In this document: one piece after another, positions 1 to 10,484 of the stretch
How positions within the stretch are numbered: the first letter of the stretch is position 1
Layout: every line of letters begins with the position of its first letter
From: Lysobacter sp. K5869
GTDB taxonomy: Bacteria > Pseudomonadota > Gammaproteobacteria > Xanthomonadales > Xanthomonadaceae
NCBI RefSeq assembly: GCF_018847975.1
Contig: NZ_CP072597.1
Location: forward strand, 5,433,001 to 5,497,000
Reading direction: 5' to 3'
DNA: 64,000 nucleotides
Notes under the pieces: model-generated
What the model saw: only the letters and a program-made list of their open reading frames with translations
Told to the model about the DNA's origin: nothing
Database searches by the model: none
Translations under genes and position numbers: made by a program

Positions 1-320
1 CCGCGCTTGCGGATGCGGCAGGCGAGCGTGACCTGATCGTCCTTGATCGGGAAGAACGGCCGGCCGCCGCGGCGGTCCGGACTGTTGCTGACCACCGCGC
101 GCAGCCACGCGTACGGCTTGCCGTTGTGGCGCAGATAAGTTTTGTAGTCGCGCGCGGTGTCGCGGTCTTCGATCGCCAACAGGGTGCGCAGCGCGTCGAG
201 CAAGGTGGTCTTGCCCGAACCGTTGGGGCCGACCACGGTGACGATGGACGCGTCCAGCGGCAGTTGGAAGCGCTGCCAGTAGTCCCAGTGCACGACTTCG
301 AGCGAGCGGAACTCAAACAT
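1..320 (-). CDS. SMC-like ATPase, MksB/JetC type (N-terminal part, cut by window edge)
   Basis: Only the first 106 or so residues are inside the window. The start reads MFEFRSLEVVHWDYWQRFQL and leads into a Walker A loop, GPNGSGKTTLLDALR, typical of the N-terminal ATPase half of SMC proteins of the MukB/MksB/JetC class. The start codon overlaps the end of the MksE-like gene by 8 bases, so the two are probably translationally coupled in the order kleisin, MksE-like, ATPase. The family forms a DNA-loop-extruding condensin that acts in chromosome organisation or, in the Wadjet version, in plasmid restriction. The coiled coil, the C-terminal ATPase half and any JetD nuclease lie outside the window, so Mks and Wadjet cannot be told apart. 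Confidence 0.8.
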   Translation of the reverse strand, partial: MFEFRSLEVVHWDYWQRFQLPLDASIVTVVGPNGSGKTTLLDALRTLLAIEDRDTARDYKTYLRHNGKPYAWLRAVVSNSPDRRGGRPFFPIKDDQVTLACRIRKR

Positions 321-1353
321 CGGCCGCGGCCTCCTCGTGCTTCACGGTGTCGGGGGACGCAGGATCGTCCTGCGGTGCGGATGCGCCGGCATCGGGCGAT
401 GCCGCGTCCGCGGCGGGCGCGCTCGCGCTCGCGGCTTCGTCGCTGGCCGCGACGACGTCCGCGGCCGCGGCCTCATCGGCATCGACCGCTTCGCCGGCGA
501 CGACGGCCGTCGCCGCCGCGACGGCTTCGGGCAGCACCTCGTCCGCATCGGACGTATCGGCGCCTTCCACCGCTTCGATCGCCGCCTGGAACGCGTCGTA
601 ATCGTCGGCCTGCAAACCCGCCGCGGCGAGCGCGGCGTCGGCCAGTTCGGCCGCGCTCGCGCCCTCGCCTTCCTCGAGCAGCGCATCGGCGGCTTCGCGT
701 TCGGCCATCTCCAGCGCGTGCTGGCGCGCCTCGGCGACGACGAACGACAGCGCGCCGTCCATCACCCGCCCGGCGATGCGTTCGTAATCGAAGGCCAAGT
801 CCAGCATCGGCCCTTCGTGGATCTTTTCCTTGCGCCGCAGGATGAAGCCCTGCCGCGCCAGCGAACCCAGGTTGAACTGGATGCGGGTCTTGCCGCCGAG
901 CTTCTCGCCGAAGTCGGCCATCAGCGTGCGTTCGTTGATCGGCTCGACCACTTCGGCGCCGACCGGCACCGGCTTGAGCTCGGCGAACATCTGCTCCTGG
1001 TCCTGATCGCGGTCGGCCTTCTGCCGCGCGATCTGGCGCTGGCGCTTGGGCAGCACCAGCAGCGCCCACAGCACCACGAGCAAGGCGATGGCGTCGCGGT
1101 CGAGCTGCAGGTTGGTCGAAGACCAGGCCTTGGCGCTGCCGAACACCGCCGATTCCTGCGGGCGGGCGATGCCGACGGCGATGTGCGCCGCATACGGATG
1201 TTCGAGCAGGCGCATGCCGACCGAGGCGAGGCGCCGGTCGAGGTCGTTGCGCAGTTCGGCGTCGGTCAGCAGTTCGCGGACCGCGGCGTCGTCGCGCGCC
1301 AGCCAGCGTTCGGCCAGCAGTCGCGCGATCAGGGAGGCGATGGGATCGTTCAT
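313..1353 (-). CDS. MksE/JetB-like condensin subunit with long acidic tail
   Basis: 346 codons starting MNDPIASLIARLLAERW. The start overlaps the stop of the upstream kleisin-like gene as ATGA, and the stop overlaps the start of the SMC ATPase gene, so this is the middle gene of a tightly coupled three-gene operon. The first 230 or so residues are mixed helical and winged-helix-like, as expected for the small kleisin-interacting subunit. The identification rests mainly on gene order and size, because MukE-class sequences diverge quickly. Residues from about 235 to the end form a tail dominated by Ala, Asp and Glu with no obvious fold; the family is usually shorter. I see no alternative start that would shorten the protein. 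Confidence 0.65.
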   Translation of the reverse strand: MNDPIASLIARLLAERWLARDDAAVRELLTDAELRNDLDRRLASVGMRLLEHPYAAHIAVGIARPQESAVFGSAKAWSSTNLQLDRDAIALLVVLWALLVLPKRQRQIARQKADRDQDQEQMFAELKPVPVGAEVVEPINERTLMADFGEKLGGKTRIQFNLGSLARQGFILRRKEKIHEGPMLDLAFDYERIAGRVMDGALSFVVAEARQHALEMAEREAADALLEEGEGASAAELADAALAAAGLQADDYDAFQAAIEAVEGADTSDADEVLPEAVAAATAVVAGEAVDADEAAAADVVAASDEAASASAPAADAASPDAGASAPQDDPASPDTVKHEEAAADV

Positions 1354-2903
1354 GCGGTGGGTACGGTGTCCTTGGCCGCTTTCTTGGCGCGCCGCTTGGG
1401 TGCGGCGCCGCTTTCGGCGGTCTTCTTGTCGTCGTGTTCGTGGTCGTCGTGTTCGCTGTCCGCGGCGTCGCGGCCGGCGGCGCGCTTGCGCTTCTTCGGC
1501 GGCGCAGCTTCGGCAGAAGCGGCCTCGGCGGAGGCGGCGGCGTCTTCGCCCTCCTCCGCCACGGCCTTGCGCTTGCGCGGCTGACGCGCGCGCAGCAGGT
1601 CTTCTTCGCTCAGCGTGTCCAGGCGGCCGCGGCTCATGTAGGCGACGCCGGAATGGCCGACGGTCTCGAACACCGGCTCCACCCGCCACGCCAGCGGCAG
1701 CCGCGCCATCGAGGCGCTGACGCCTTCGCGGTTCTCCGCGCCGGGGTCGCCGATCAGGCCGAGCAGCGACAAGCGATACGCGCTGACCGAGAAATTGTCG
1801 TGCGGCACCACTTCGGCCAACACCGCCGACGGCAGCGACGCGTCGTCGGCCGCGGGCCCACCGGCCAGCGCGGTGAGCTGGTCGAGCCAGTTCTCGGCGA
1901 AACCGAAATCGGTCGCCGCCGCGGGCGAGCCTTCCGCGCTCGGCGCGGCCTGCGCCGGCGGCAGCGATTGGTCCTCGCGCGCTTCGCGCTCGCGTTCGAC
2001 CAACTCGTACTCGGCCACGTCCAGCGCGATCGGCGCGAGCAGGAAGGCCGGAATCGCGGTGCGGGTGAGCAAGTCGTCGGCGATGCCGGCGAGCGAATCG
2101 ATGTCGAGTTCGCGCAGGTAGCGGTTGACGTCGGACGAGGACAAACCGCTCGCGCCCAGATGCACGCGGTGGCGGTCGAGCTGGCTCAGCGCGCGCTGGA
2201 ACACCGAGGCCTGACGCAGCATCGCGCTCTGCGCGCGGCCGATCTGCTGGGCGACGCGGTGGGTGTGGCTGTCGAGTTCCAGATCGGCGGAGATCTCCTC
2301 GACGATCTGGGTGCCTTTTTCGATCCAGCGCCAGGCGTGCTGCAAGGTGCCGGCGGCGCGCTGGATGCGGTGTTCCGAACCCGACAGCACCGCCTGATCG
2401 AAGTCCTCGCGCAATTCGTTCAAGCGCGAGAGCAGATGTTGCAGGTCGTCCGAACGCACCCGCCCGACCGCTTGGCCGGCGGCGATCTGCGCGGTCACGT
2501 AGGCCAGTTCGTCGCCTTCGCGGTTGAACTGCAGCAGCAGGCCGATCGCCGCCAGCGCCTGACGGCCGGCGGGGCTGATGCGGTAGCGCTGGGTCTGGCC
2601 GTCCCACAGCAGCAAGTCGTTGTCGCGCAGGCGGCCGATGACGGTGTCGAACTTGACCGGGTCGAGGTAGGCGAAGTGTTCGCGCAGTTCCTGCGGGCTC
2701 CAGTCCGGCGCCTCGCCGCGCTCGCCGATGGCGCGCAGCACCAGCAGCCGCACCATCACCGACTCTTCGCCGCCGTGGAACAAGGTGGAGAAGGCGCGCA
2801 GCAGATCGCGCGCGCCCAGCAGGGGCTGCAGGTCGGGAAGATCGGCGGCGACGATGTCGGCGCGCAGGTAGTCCTGGAGGCTGGGTTCGGCGGCTGCGTC
2901 CAT
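1350..2903 (-). CDS. MksF/JetA-like kleisin subunit
   Basis: 517 codons starting MDAAAEPSLQDYLRADIV. It is the first gene of a minus-strand operon whose third gene encodes the SMC ATPase. The N-terminal third resembles a winged helix (RAFSTLFHGGEESVMVRLLV, then FDTVIGRLRDNDLLLWD). A long helical middle follows, as in MukF/MksF kleisins that bridge the ATPase heads. The last 75 or so residues are low-complexity and rich in Lys, Arg and Ala (RKRKAVAEE, PPKKRKRAAG, PKRRAKKAAK), with a short His/Asp patch. The start is chosen at the ATG at 2903 because the open frame upstream of it is not protein-like. Assignment is by gene context and secondary-structure character; Wadjet JetA is the alternative. 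Confidence 0.65.
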   Translation of the reverse strand: MDAAAEPSLQDYLRADIVAADLPDLQPLLGARDLLRAFSTLFHGGEESVMVRLLVLRAIGERGEAPDWSPQELREHFAYLDPVKFDTVIGRLRDNDLLLWDGQTQRYRISPAGRQALAAIGLLLQFNREGDELAYVTAQIAAGQAVGRVRSDDLQHLLSRLNELREDFDQAVLSGSEHRIQRAAGTLQHAWRWIEKGTQIVEEISADLELDSHTHRVAQQIGRAQSAMLRQASVFQRALSQLDRHRVHLGASGLSSSDVNRYLRELDIDSLAGIADDLLTRTAIPAFLLAPIALDVAEYELVEREREAREDQSLPPAQAAPSAEGSPAAATDFGFAENWLDQLTALAGGPAADDASLPSAVLAEVVPHDNFSVSAYRLSLLGLIGDPGAENREGVSASMARLPLAWRVEPVFETVGHSGVAYMSRGRLDTLSEEDLLRARQPRKRKAVAEEGEDAAASAEAASAEAAPPKKRKRAAGRDAADSEHDDHEHDDKKTAESGAAPKRRAKKAAKDTVPTA

Positions 2904-2907
2904 GTAA

Positions 2908-5235
<2,328 letters not shown>

Positions 5236-5244
5236 GCCGCGCGA

Positions 5245-5270
5245 TCCACACATATATATGTATGTGTGGA
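5245..5270. repeat. AT-rich perfect hairpin just after fadH
   Basis: TCCACACATA and TATGTGTGGA form a perfect 10-bp stem around a TATATG loop, 9 bases after the fadH stop. There is no T-tract after it, so it is not a standard Rho-independent terminator. Its low GC stands out from the surroundings. A role in mRNA 3' end protection or termination is inferred only. Confidence 0.6.
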
Positions 5271-5288
5271 ATCGCCCCGGACTTGCCC

Positions 5289-5385
5289 TGTAGGAGCGAC
5301 GCGAGTCGCGACCGCGACAACGCAACTACGTCGTAGCTTTCGTCGCGGTTGCGTTGTCGCGGTCGCGACTCGCGTCGCTCCTACA
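5289..5385. repeat. Long perfect inverted repeat of the TGTAGGAGCG family
   Basis: Two 38-base arms (5289-5326 and 5348-5385) are perfect reverse complements with a 21-base spacer. The arms start TGTAGGAGCGACGCGAGTCG, a variant of the repeat scattered through this window. The rest of the 5236-5941 gap (706 bases without a gene) holds a C/A-rich stretch around 5415-5640 and a low-GC patch at about 5640-5710. I recognise neither, and found no convincing coding sequence there. Confidence 0.85.
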
Positions 5386-5941
5386 AGGCGAGCCCGAGCC
5401 CCCGCGGCGGGTCGAAATCCCCACCCCCGACCGGATTCTGTGGGGCTGTCTGTGACTGCTTACCCCAATCGGTGGGGTTGGCTTGACCCTCATGGCCCAA
5501 AATCCCACCCCAACCCGAGTCCACCGTCGCCCGGAGACGCCAAACCACCCTCCGCGACTTTGCTGAACCAGCTCGCTCACACAAGGGTGAGACAACCTAG
5601 GCACGCTTCGTGCCGGCACAAAGCCTTTCAGAACCAAGCACCTAGCGCCTGTTCAGAATAAAAACTCCAACCAAATTAGAAACTTGGATTTCGTCATTCA
5701 GTGTCGGTTTGGATTCGCGTCGCTACCGTTCGCCGACTTTTCCGCCGCCCCCTGCAGAAGGCGGCACCCACCACCGCCCCGGGCGCTCATTTGCCCCCGG
5801 TCCCGGTGACGGGGCAAAAGCGCGCCGTTAGAGCCGCTGCCCTCCCCAGTACGCCATGTCGGCCTCACCGCTGTCCCTTTCCTCCGTTGCGGAGGATGGA
5901 CGTCCCAGTGCGGCCCGACGCAACGGAGCAAGGAGTCCGAT

Positions 5942-6400
5942 ATGAAACTGGCTTGGATATTGTGGCTGGCCTCCGTGCTTCCGCCGCAGACCGCCGATTC
6001 GCTGTGCCTGAGCACCACCGTTTACCTGGAAGCCCGCGACCAGTCCCAACGCGGCCAACAAGCCGTCGCCGAGGTGGCCCTGCGCCGCCGCGACAGCGGC
6101 CTGTGGGGCGACACCGTGTGCGAGGTCGTCACCGCCAACAAGCAGTTCGCCCCGACCCTGGTCTCGCCGGGCACCCGCCTGAGCAATTCCGAAGCCTGGG
6201 CCGAGTCCGTGAACGTGGCCCTGGCCGCCGAGCGCAACTGGGCCTTGCCGGCCGGCAAGCGCAAGGAGATCGTGCCCGGCGCGAGCCACTTCGCCGCGCA
6301 CGCGATCGCCAGCCCCTCGTGGCGCAACGCCTATCAGGTGGCGACGATCGGCGATCACACGTTCTACAAGGTGCAGGCGCTCAAGCCGCGGCGCGGCTGA
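5942..6400 (+). CDS. SleB-type cell wall hydrolase
   Basis: 152 residues with a short hydrophobic N-terminus (MKLAWILWLASVLP) that may be a signal sequence. The pattern LCLSTTVYLEARDQSQRGQQ, followed by VAEVALRRR, VCEVVT, QFAPT and a C-terminal GDHTFYKV, matches the hydrolase_2 (SleB/CwlJ) family, in which the Glu of the LEARDQ region is the proposed catalytic residue. The expected role is peptidoglycan cleavage in the envelope; outside spore formers the exact function is unclear. AGGAG at 5931-5935 supports the chosen start. A perfect 33-bp inverted repeat follows the stop within 5 bases. Confidence 0.8.
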   Translation: MKLAWILWLASVLPPQTADSLCLSTTVYLEARDQSQRGQQAVAEVALRRRDSGLWGDTVCEVVTANKQFAPTLVSPGTRLSNSEAWAESVNVALAAERNWALPAGKRKEIVPGASHFAAHAIASPSWRNAYQVATIGDHTFYKVQALKPRRG

Positions 6401-6404
6401 GCGC

Positions 6405-6490
6405 GGGAACAAAGGGAACAGGGAAAGAGGGGAATGGCGAGATCGCCGTAGCCTCCTCCATTCCCCTCTTTCCCTGTTCCCTTTGTTCCC
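6405..6490. repeat. Purine/pyrimidine inverted repeat, GGGAA type
   Basis: The left arm 6405-6437 is purine-rich and made of GGGAAC/GGGAAAG words. The right arm 6458-6490 is its perfect 33-base reverse complement, with a 20-base spacer. It lies immediately after the SleB-like gene and would fold as a very stable hairpin in its mRNA. Similar elements occur at 43551 and 50750. Confidence 0.85.
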
Positions 6491-6586
6491 CTGCTCCACC
6501 CCGTAACGCTCCGTTGCACCCGCCTGCTTGAGCATCGCCCTTCGACCGGCGATAGTCGCCGCCCCACTACCAGAGGGTCGCCACTG

Positions 6587-7198
6587 ATGAAGCTCTACAG
6601 CAAGCCCGGCGCGTGCTCCACCGCCGATCACATCGCGTTGCAATGGACCGGCGGCAAGTACGAAGTCGAGATCCTCGACAAGGACACGATGAAGGCGCCC
6701 GCGTTCCTGGCGATCAATCCGGCCGGCGCGGTGCCGGCGGTGGTCGACGGCGATTTCGTGCTGACCCAGAACGCGGCGATCATGGGCTACATCGCCGACA
6801 CCTTCCCGCAAGCGCAGTTGGCCGGCGACGGCAGCGCGCAACAGCGCGCCGAGGCCGCGCGTTGGCTGGCGTTCTGCAACTCCGACCTCCATCCGGCGTT
6901 CGTGCCGATCTTCGCGCCGGGCAAGTTCCATCCCGATCCCGCTCAGGCCGACGTCGTGCGCCAGCACGCGCGCGAGCGCCTGCGCGCGATGTACGCCGCG
7001 GCCGATCAGCGCCTCGCCGATCGCCAGTGGCTGGCCGGCTTCCGCAGCTACGCCGATCCGTATCTCTACATCACTCTGCGCTGGGCCGACTCGACCAAGG
7101 TCGATCTGTCGGGCTACGAGCATCTGGCCGCGTTCAAGCGCCGCATGGAAGCCGACAGCGGCGTGCAGGCGACGCTGAAGGCCGAAGGCCTCGCGTAA
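6587..7198 (+). CDS. Glutathione S-transferase, beta class
   Basis: 203 residues, the normal length. The N-terminal thioredoxin-like domain begins MKLYSKPGACSTADHIALQW, with Cys10 at the position used by bacterial beta-class GSTs to contact glutathione. The NPAGAVPAVV segment carries the cis-proline, and QNAAIMGYIAD supplies the downstream acidic residue region. The C-terminal half (from about 85) is the all-helical substrate domain. The expected role is cytoplasmic conjugation or reduction of electrophiles. It stands alone and is closed by a strong terminator 21 bases after the stop. The physiological substrate cannot be read from sequence. Confidence 0.88.
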   Translation: MKLYSKPGACSTADHIALQWTGGKYEVEILDKDTMKAPAFLAINPAGAVPAVVDGDFVLTQNAAIMGYIADTFPQAQLAGDGSAQQRAEAARWLAFCNSDLHPAFVPIFAPGKFHPDPAQADVVRQHARERLRAMYAAADQRLADRQWLAGFRSYADPYLYITLRWADSTKVDLSGYEHLAAFKRRMEADSGVQATLKAEGLA

Positions 7199-7218
7199 CC
7201 CGCGTTGAGCGAAACACG

Positions 7219-7255
7219 ACGGCTCCTCCCGAGACATCGGGAGGAGCCGTTTTTT
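7219..7255 (+). terminator. Rho-independent terminator of the GST gene
   Basis: A perfect 13-bp stem, ACGGCTCCTCCCG / CGGGAGGAGCCGT, with a 6-base loop is followed by TTTTT. It sits 21 bases after the GST stop codon. Confidence 0.95.
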
Positions 7256-7306
7256 ATACGTTGGTTTTAAGTCGCCGCGCGCGCGCGCGACGACGCCGCG
7301 CTCGCG

Positions 7307-7807
7307 CTACGCGCCCGGCGCGAACTGCGCCTCGATCTGCGCGGCGACATCGTCCTTGCGCACCTTCGCCAAGGCCGCGCTCAACTCCGGCAGCAACGCC
7401 GCCAATTCGTCGCTGCTCGTGCAGCGCTCGATCTTGAGCTGGAGGAAATAGCCGCGCAGGCCGAGGTGATCGCGCACCGCCTCGCTCATCAGCGAATACA
7501 GCGCCTGATAGCGCTGCGCCGGCGCCGACAGCGGCGTCGCTTCGGCCGCCGCCGCGCGCGCCGGCGCTTGCGCGGCCAAGCTCGCGGCGACCGCCGCCGA
7601 GGACGCGATCAAGCCCATCTGTTCCAGTTGCTCCAGCGCATCGGCCGGGCCGTGCAGGCTGACCGCCAGTTCGCGCAGATGGCGCGCGCTGCGTTCGCCG
7701 TCGACGATCAGCAGGATCGAACGCAACATCGGCGGCAGCTTGCGCGTGCGGTGTTCGATCTCGTCGCGGCCTTCGTTGGTCTTCACCGGAACGTCGCTGT
7801 CGCGCAT
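7307..7807 (-). CDS. Conserved-looking protein of unknown function
   Basis: 166 residues starting MRDSDVPVKTNEGRDEIEHR. The central segment LPPMLRSILLIVDGERSARH followed by LRELAVSL, a proline-free helix and LEQLEQMGLI has the character of a winged-helix-like domain seen attached to bacterial signalling proteins. It is followed by an Ala-rich linker (about 83-105) and a helical C-terminal part ending AAQIEAQFAPGA. I do not recognise the family. The start is the only well-placed ATG before the frame becomes non-protein-like. It is transcribed away from the preceding terminator at 7997-8026 and is probably monocistronic. Confidence 0.6.
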   Translation of the reverse strand: MRDSDVPVKTNEGRDEIEHRTRKLPPMLRSILLIVDGERSARHLRELAVSLHGPADALEQLEQMGLIASSAAVAASLAAQAPARAAAAEATPLSAPAQRYQALYSLMSEAVRDHLGLRGYFLQLKIERCTSSDELAALLPELSAALAKVRKDDVAAQIEAQFAPGA

Positions 7808-7996
7808 GGCTACTCCTCGTGCTCGCTGCTTGCGTGTCGCGCGCGTCCGCCGTCGAAGCAACGCCGCGAACCCGCCGCATGCCTGGCGGCACCGGACTAT
7901 GCCATCGCGCCGCGCATCCGTTCTGTGTCGCATTCGACGTTAGCCGCATGCGGACCGAGGTCAACCACCGACGCTCGCTGCAGCGATGCGCCCACG

Positions 7997-8026
7997 AAAA
8001 AGGCCAGGCTCGCGCCTGGCCTTTTT
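7997..8026 (-). terminator. Bidirectional Rho-independent terminator after prpC
   Basis: AAAAAGGCCAGGC and GCCTGGCCTTTTT flank a four-base loop, giving T-runs in both directions. Read on the minus strand it lies 45 bases beyond the prpC stop. Confidence 0.92.
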
Positions 8027-8071
8027 CTATCGCGTCTTGCGTTTAAGCCGCTGCGCGCGGCCCTCGCGCGC

Positions 8072-9223
8072 TCAGCGCTTGTCGATCGGCACGTATGCGC
8101 GGTCTTCCGGGCCGGTGTAGTTCGCGCTGGGACGGATGATCTTGCCGTCCTCGCGCTGCTCGATCACGTGCGCGCTCCAACCGGTGGTGCGGGCGATCAC
8201 GAACAGCGGGGTGAACATCGGGGTCGGGATGCCCATCATGTGATAGGCCGAGGCCGAGTACCAATCCAGGTTCGGGAACATCTTCTTCATGTCCCACATC
8301 AGCGTCTCGATGCGCTCGCTGACGTCGAACAAGGTCTGGTTACCGCCGTCCTGGCACAGCTTGCGCGAGATGTCCTTGATGATCGGGTTGCGCGGATCGC
8401 CGACGGTATAGACCGGGTGGCCGAAGCCGATCACGATCTCCTTGCGTTCGACCCGGGCGCGGATGTCGGCCTCGGCCGCATCGGCGCTGTCGTAGCGCGA
8501 GATGATGTCCATCGCCACTTCGTTGGCGCCGCCGTGCTTGGGGCCGCGCAGCGCGCCGATCGCGCCGGTGATGCACGAATGCAGGTCCGAGCCGGTGCCG
8601 GCGATGACGCGCGCGGTGAAGGTGGACGCGTTGAACTCGTGTTCGGCGTAGAGGATCAGCGACTTGTCGAGCGAATCGGCCAGCAGCTGGCTCGGCGGCT
8701 CGCCGTGCAGCAGGTGCAGGAAGTGCGCGGCGACCGAGTCGTCGTCGGTTTCGCAATCGATGCGGCGGCCGTTGCGGGTGAAGTGCCACCAATACAGCAG
8801 CATCGAACCGAAGCTGGCGATCAGGCGGTCGGCGATGTCGCGCGCCTCGCTGGCCGGATGGCCTTCGCGCTCGGGCAGCACCGTGCCCAGCACCGAGCAG
8901 CCGGTGCGCAGCACGTCCATCGGGTGGGCGTTGGCCGGCACCAGTTCCAGCGCTTCGGTCACGATCGCCGGCAGGCCGCGCAGGCGCTTGAGCTTGGTCT
9001 TGTAGGCCTTGAGCTGCGAAGCGGTCGGCAGCGCGCCGTGGACCAGCAGGTGCGAGACTTCCTCGAAGGTGGCCTTAGTCGCCAGATCGTGGATGTCGTA
9101 GCCGCGGTAGTGCAGATCGTTGCCGCTGCGGCCGACGGTGCACAGCGCGGTGTTGCCCGCGGCGGTGCCGCTGAGGGCGACGGATTTCTTGGGCTTGGGC
9201 AGGGTCGATTGGGTATCGCTCAT
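8072..9223 (-). CDS. prpC: 2-methylcitrate synthase
   Basis: 383 residues, typical for PrpC. It condenses propionyl-CoA with oxaloacetate to 2-methylcitrate, the entry step of the methylcitrate cycle. Citrate-synthase-fold landmarks are visible: [11 protein letters not shown], the active-site His region [33 protein letters not shown] and [15 protein letters not shown]. The short N-terminus without the long citrate-synthase extension and the neighbouring prpB point to methylcitrate rather than citrate synthase. Some activity with acetyl-CoA is usual in the family. It is downstream of prpB on the same strand, separated by a 189-base gap filled with repeat DNA. Confidence 0.92.
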   Translation of the reverse strand: MSDTQSTLPKPKKSVALSGTAAGNTALCTVGRSGNDLHYRGYDIHDLATKATFEEVSHLLVHGALPTASQLKAYKTKLKRLRGLPAIVTEALELVPANAHPMDVLRTGCSVLGTVLPEREGHPASEARDIADRLIASFGSMLLYWWHFTRNGRRIDCETDDDSVAAHFLHLLHGEPPSQLLADSLDKSLILYAEHEFNASTFTARVIAGTGSDLHSCITGAIGALRGPKHGGANEVAMDIISRYDSADAAEADIRARVERKEIVIGFGHPVYTVGDPRNPIIKDISRKLCQDGGNQTLFDVSERIETLMWDMKKMFPNLDWYSASAYHMMGIPTPMFTPLFVIARTTGWSAHVIEQREDGKIIRPSANYTGPEDRAYVPIDKR

Positions 9224-9248
9224 GGTCCTTCCTCGGTTTGTTCGGTCT

Positions 9249-9404
9249 CCCTCTCCCGCGGGCGGGAGAGGGTTGGGGTGAGGGCTCGCGCGAATCCGGC
9301 TGGCGTGGCGGCGCCGTTTCCGCGCGCCCTCATCCGGCCCTTCGGGCCACCTTCTCCCGCGATGCGGGAAAAGGAAAAACGGGGTGTCTCCCGCGTCGCG
9401 GGAG
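9249..9404. repeat. Intergenic CCCTCTCCC/CCTTCTCCC repeat element between prpB and prpC
   Basis: It contains three palindromes: CCTCTCCCGC/GCGGGAGAGG (9250-9271), GGCCC/GGGCC with adjoining CTCCCGC/GCGGGA (about 9335-9370), and CTCCCGCGTCGCGGGAG (about 9388-9404). Elements with CCCTCTCCC...GGGTGAGGG...CCCTCATCC are widespread between genes in proteobacteria, from general knowledge. It lies inside what should be one transcript and could act as an mRNA processing or stability site; that is inference. Confidence 0.75.
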
Positions 9405-9412
9405 GAGAAAAA

Positions 9413-10300
9413 TCAGCCGCTCTTCTTGGCGAACAGCGCGTCGAGCTTGTTCTCGAACGCGTGATAGCCGATACGGTCGTACAGTTCCGCGCGGGTCTGC
9501 ATCGTGTCCACGACGTTCTTCTGGTGGCCGTCGCGGCGGATCGATTCGTACACGTTCTCCGCGGCCTTGTTCATGGCGCGGAACGCCGACAGCGGGAACA
9601 ACTGGATCGCCACGCCGGCCGACGCCAGCTCCTCGCGCGAGAACAGCGGGGTCTGGCCGAACTCGGTGATGTTGGCCAGCACCGGCACCTTGACCGCGTC
9701 GACGAAGCGGCGGTACGTCGCCAGATCGTAGGCGGCCTCGGCGAAGATGCCGTCGGCGCCGGCGTCCACGCAGGCGATGGCGCGTTCGATCGCCGCGTCC
9801 ACGCCGTCCACCGCGATGGCGTCGGTGCGCGCGATCAGGAAGAAATCGGGATCGGTCTTGGCGTCGGCCGCGGCCTTGACCCGGTCGGCCATTTCGCCGG
9901 CGGACACGATCTCCTTGCCCGGACGGTGGCCGCAGCGCTTGGCGCCGACCTGATCCTCGATGTGGCAAGCGGCCGCGCCGGCCTTGATCAGCGACTTGAC
10001 CGTGCGCTCGATGTTGAACGCGCTCGGGCCGAAGCCGGTGTCGATGTCGACCAGCAGCGGCAGGTCGCACACGTCGGTGATGCGGCGCACGTCGATCAGC
10101 ACGTCTTCGAGCGTGTTGATGCCCAGGTCCGGCAAGCCCAGCGAGCCCGCGGCGACGCCGCCGCCGGACAGATAGATGGCGCGGTAGCCGGCGCGCTGGG
10201 CGAGCAAGGCGTGGTTGGCGTTGATCGCGCCGATCACCTGCAGCGGCGATTCGGCGGCGAGCGCGGCGCGGAACTTGGCGCCGGCGGAGAGCTGGGACAT
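9413..10300 (-). CDS. prpB: 2-methylisocitrate lyase
   Basis: 295 residues, typical length. It splits 2-methylisocitrate into pyruvate and succinate, the last step of the methylcitrate cycle. The isocitrate-lyase superfamily signature is clear: [18 protein letters not shown], metal-binding [24 protein letters not shown] with the catalytic Cys in the KRCGH motif, and IARTDA. The start at 10300 ([15 protein letters not shown]) fits known PrpB N-termini. It is the upstream gene of a prpB-prpC pair. No prpD, acnD, prpF or prpR was found in the window; they may be elsewhere in the genome. Confidence 0.93.
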   Translation of the reverse strand: MSQLSAGAKFRAALAAESPLQVIGAINANHALLAQRAGYRAIYLSGGGVAAGSLGLPDLGINTLEDVLIDVRRITDVCDLPLLVDIDTGFGPSAFNIERTVKSLIKAGAAACHIEDQVGAKRCGHRPGKEIVSAGEMADRVKAAADAKTDPDFFLIARTDAIAVDGVDAAIERAIACVDAGADGIFAEAAYDLATYRRFVDAVKVPVLANITEFGQTPLFSREELASAGVAIQLFPLSAFRAMNKAAENVYESIRRDGHQKNVVDTMQTRAELYDRIGYHAFENKLDALFAKKSG

Positions 10301-10484
10301 CTGTCTGACTCCGGGTGCCCCGGGCGGGGCGATCCGGCCATTTTAACCCGCCGCGCGCGCCGGCCGGCGGCGCGCGGTCCGGCCCGGCCGGGGGCGAATG
10401 GGCTGAATGCGCAAACCGGGCTGAGGAATGCCAGCGTTCCGGCGCATCGACGGCGAGCCCGGAGCTCCCGCCCGCGCCCCGCCC

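Noticed and set aside
5326..5637. Minus-strand open frame of 103 residues after fadH
   Set aside because: It ends inside the TGTAGGAGCG repeat and its composition is not protein-like. It may overlap an unrecognised repeat, but nothing supports translation.
5236..5941. Insertion-sequence remnant or small RNA gene
   Set aside because: No transposase fragment, terminal repeat with target duplication, or promoter-terminator pair could be made out; only the hairpins are supported.
5701..6531. 276-residue frame over the SleB-like gene
   Set aside because: Its sequence is Arg/Pro-rich, and it translates the downstream GGGAA hairpin (EGNGEIAVASSIPLFPCSLC), which is non-coding. The SleB frame has family motifs and a ribosome site.
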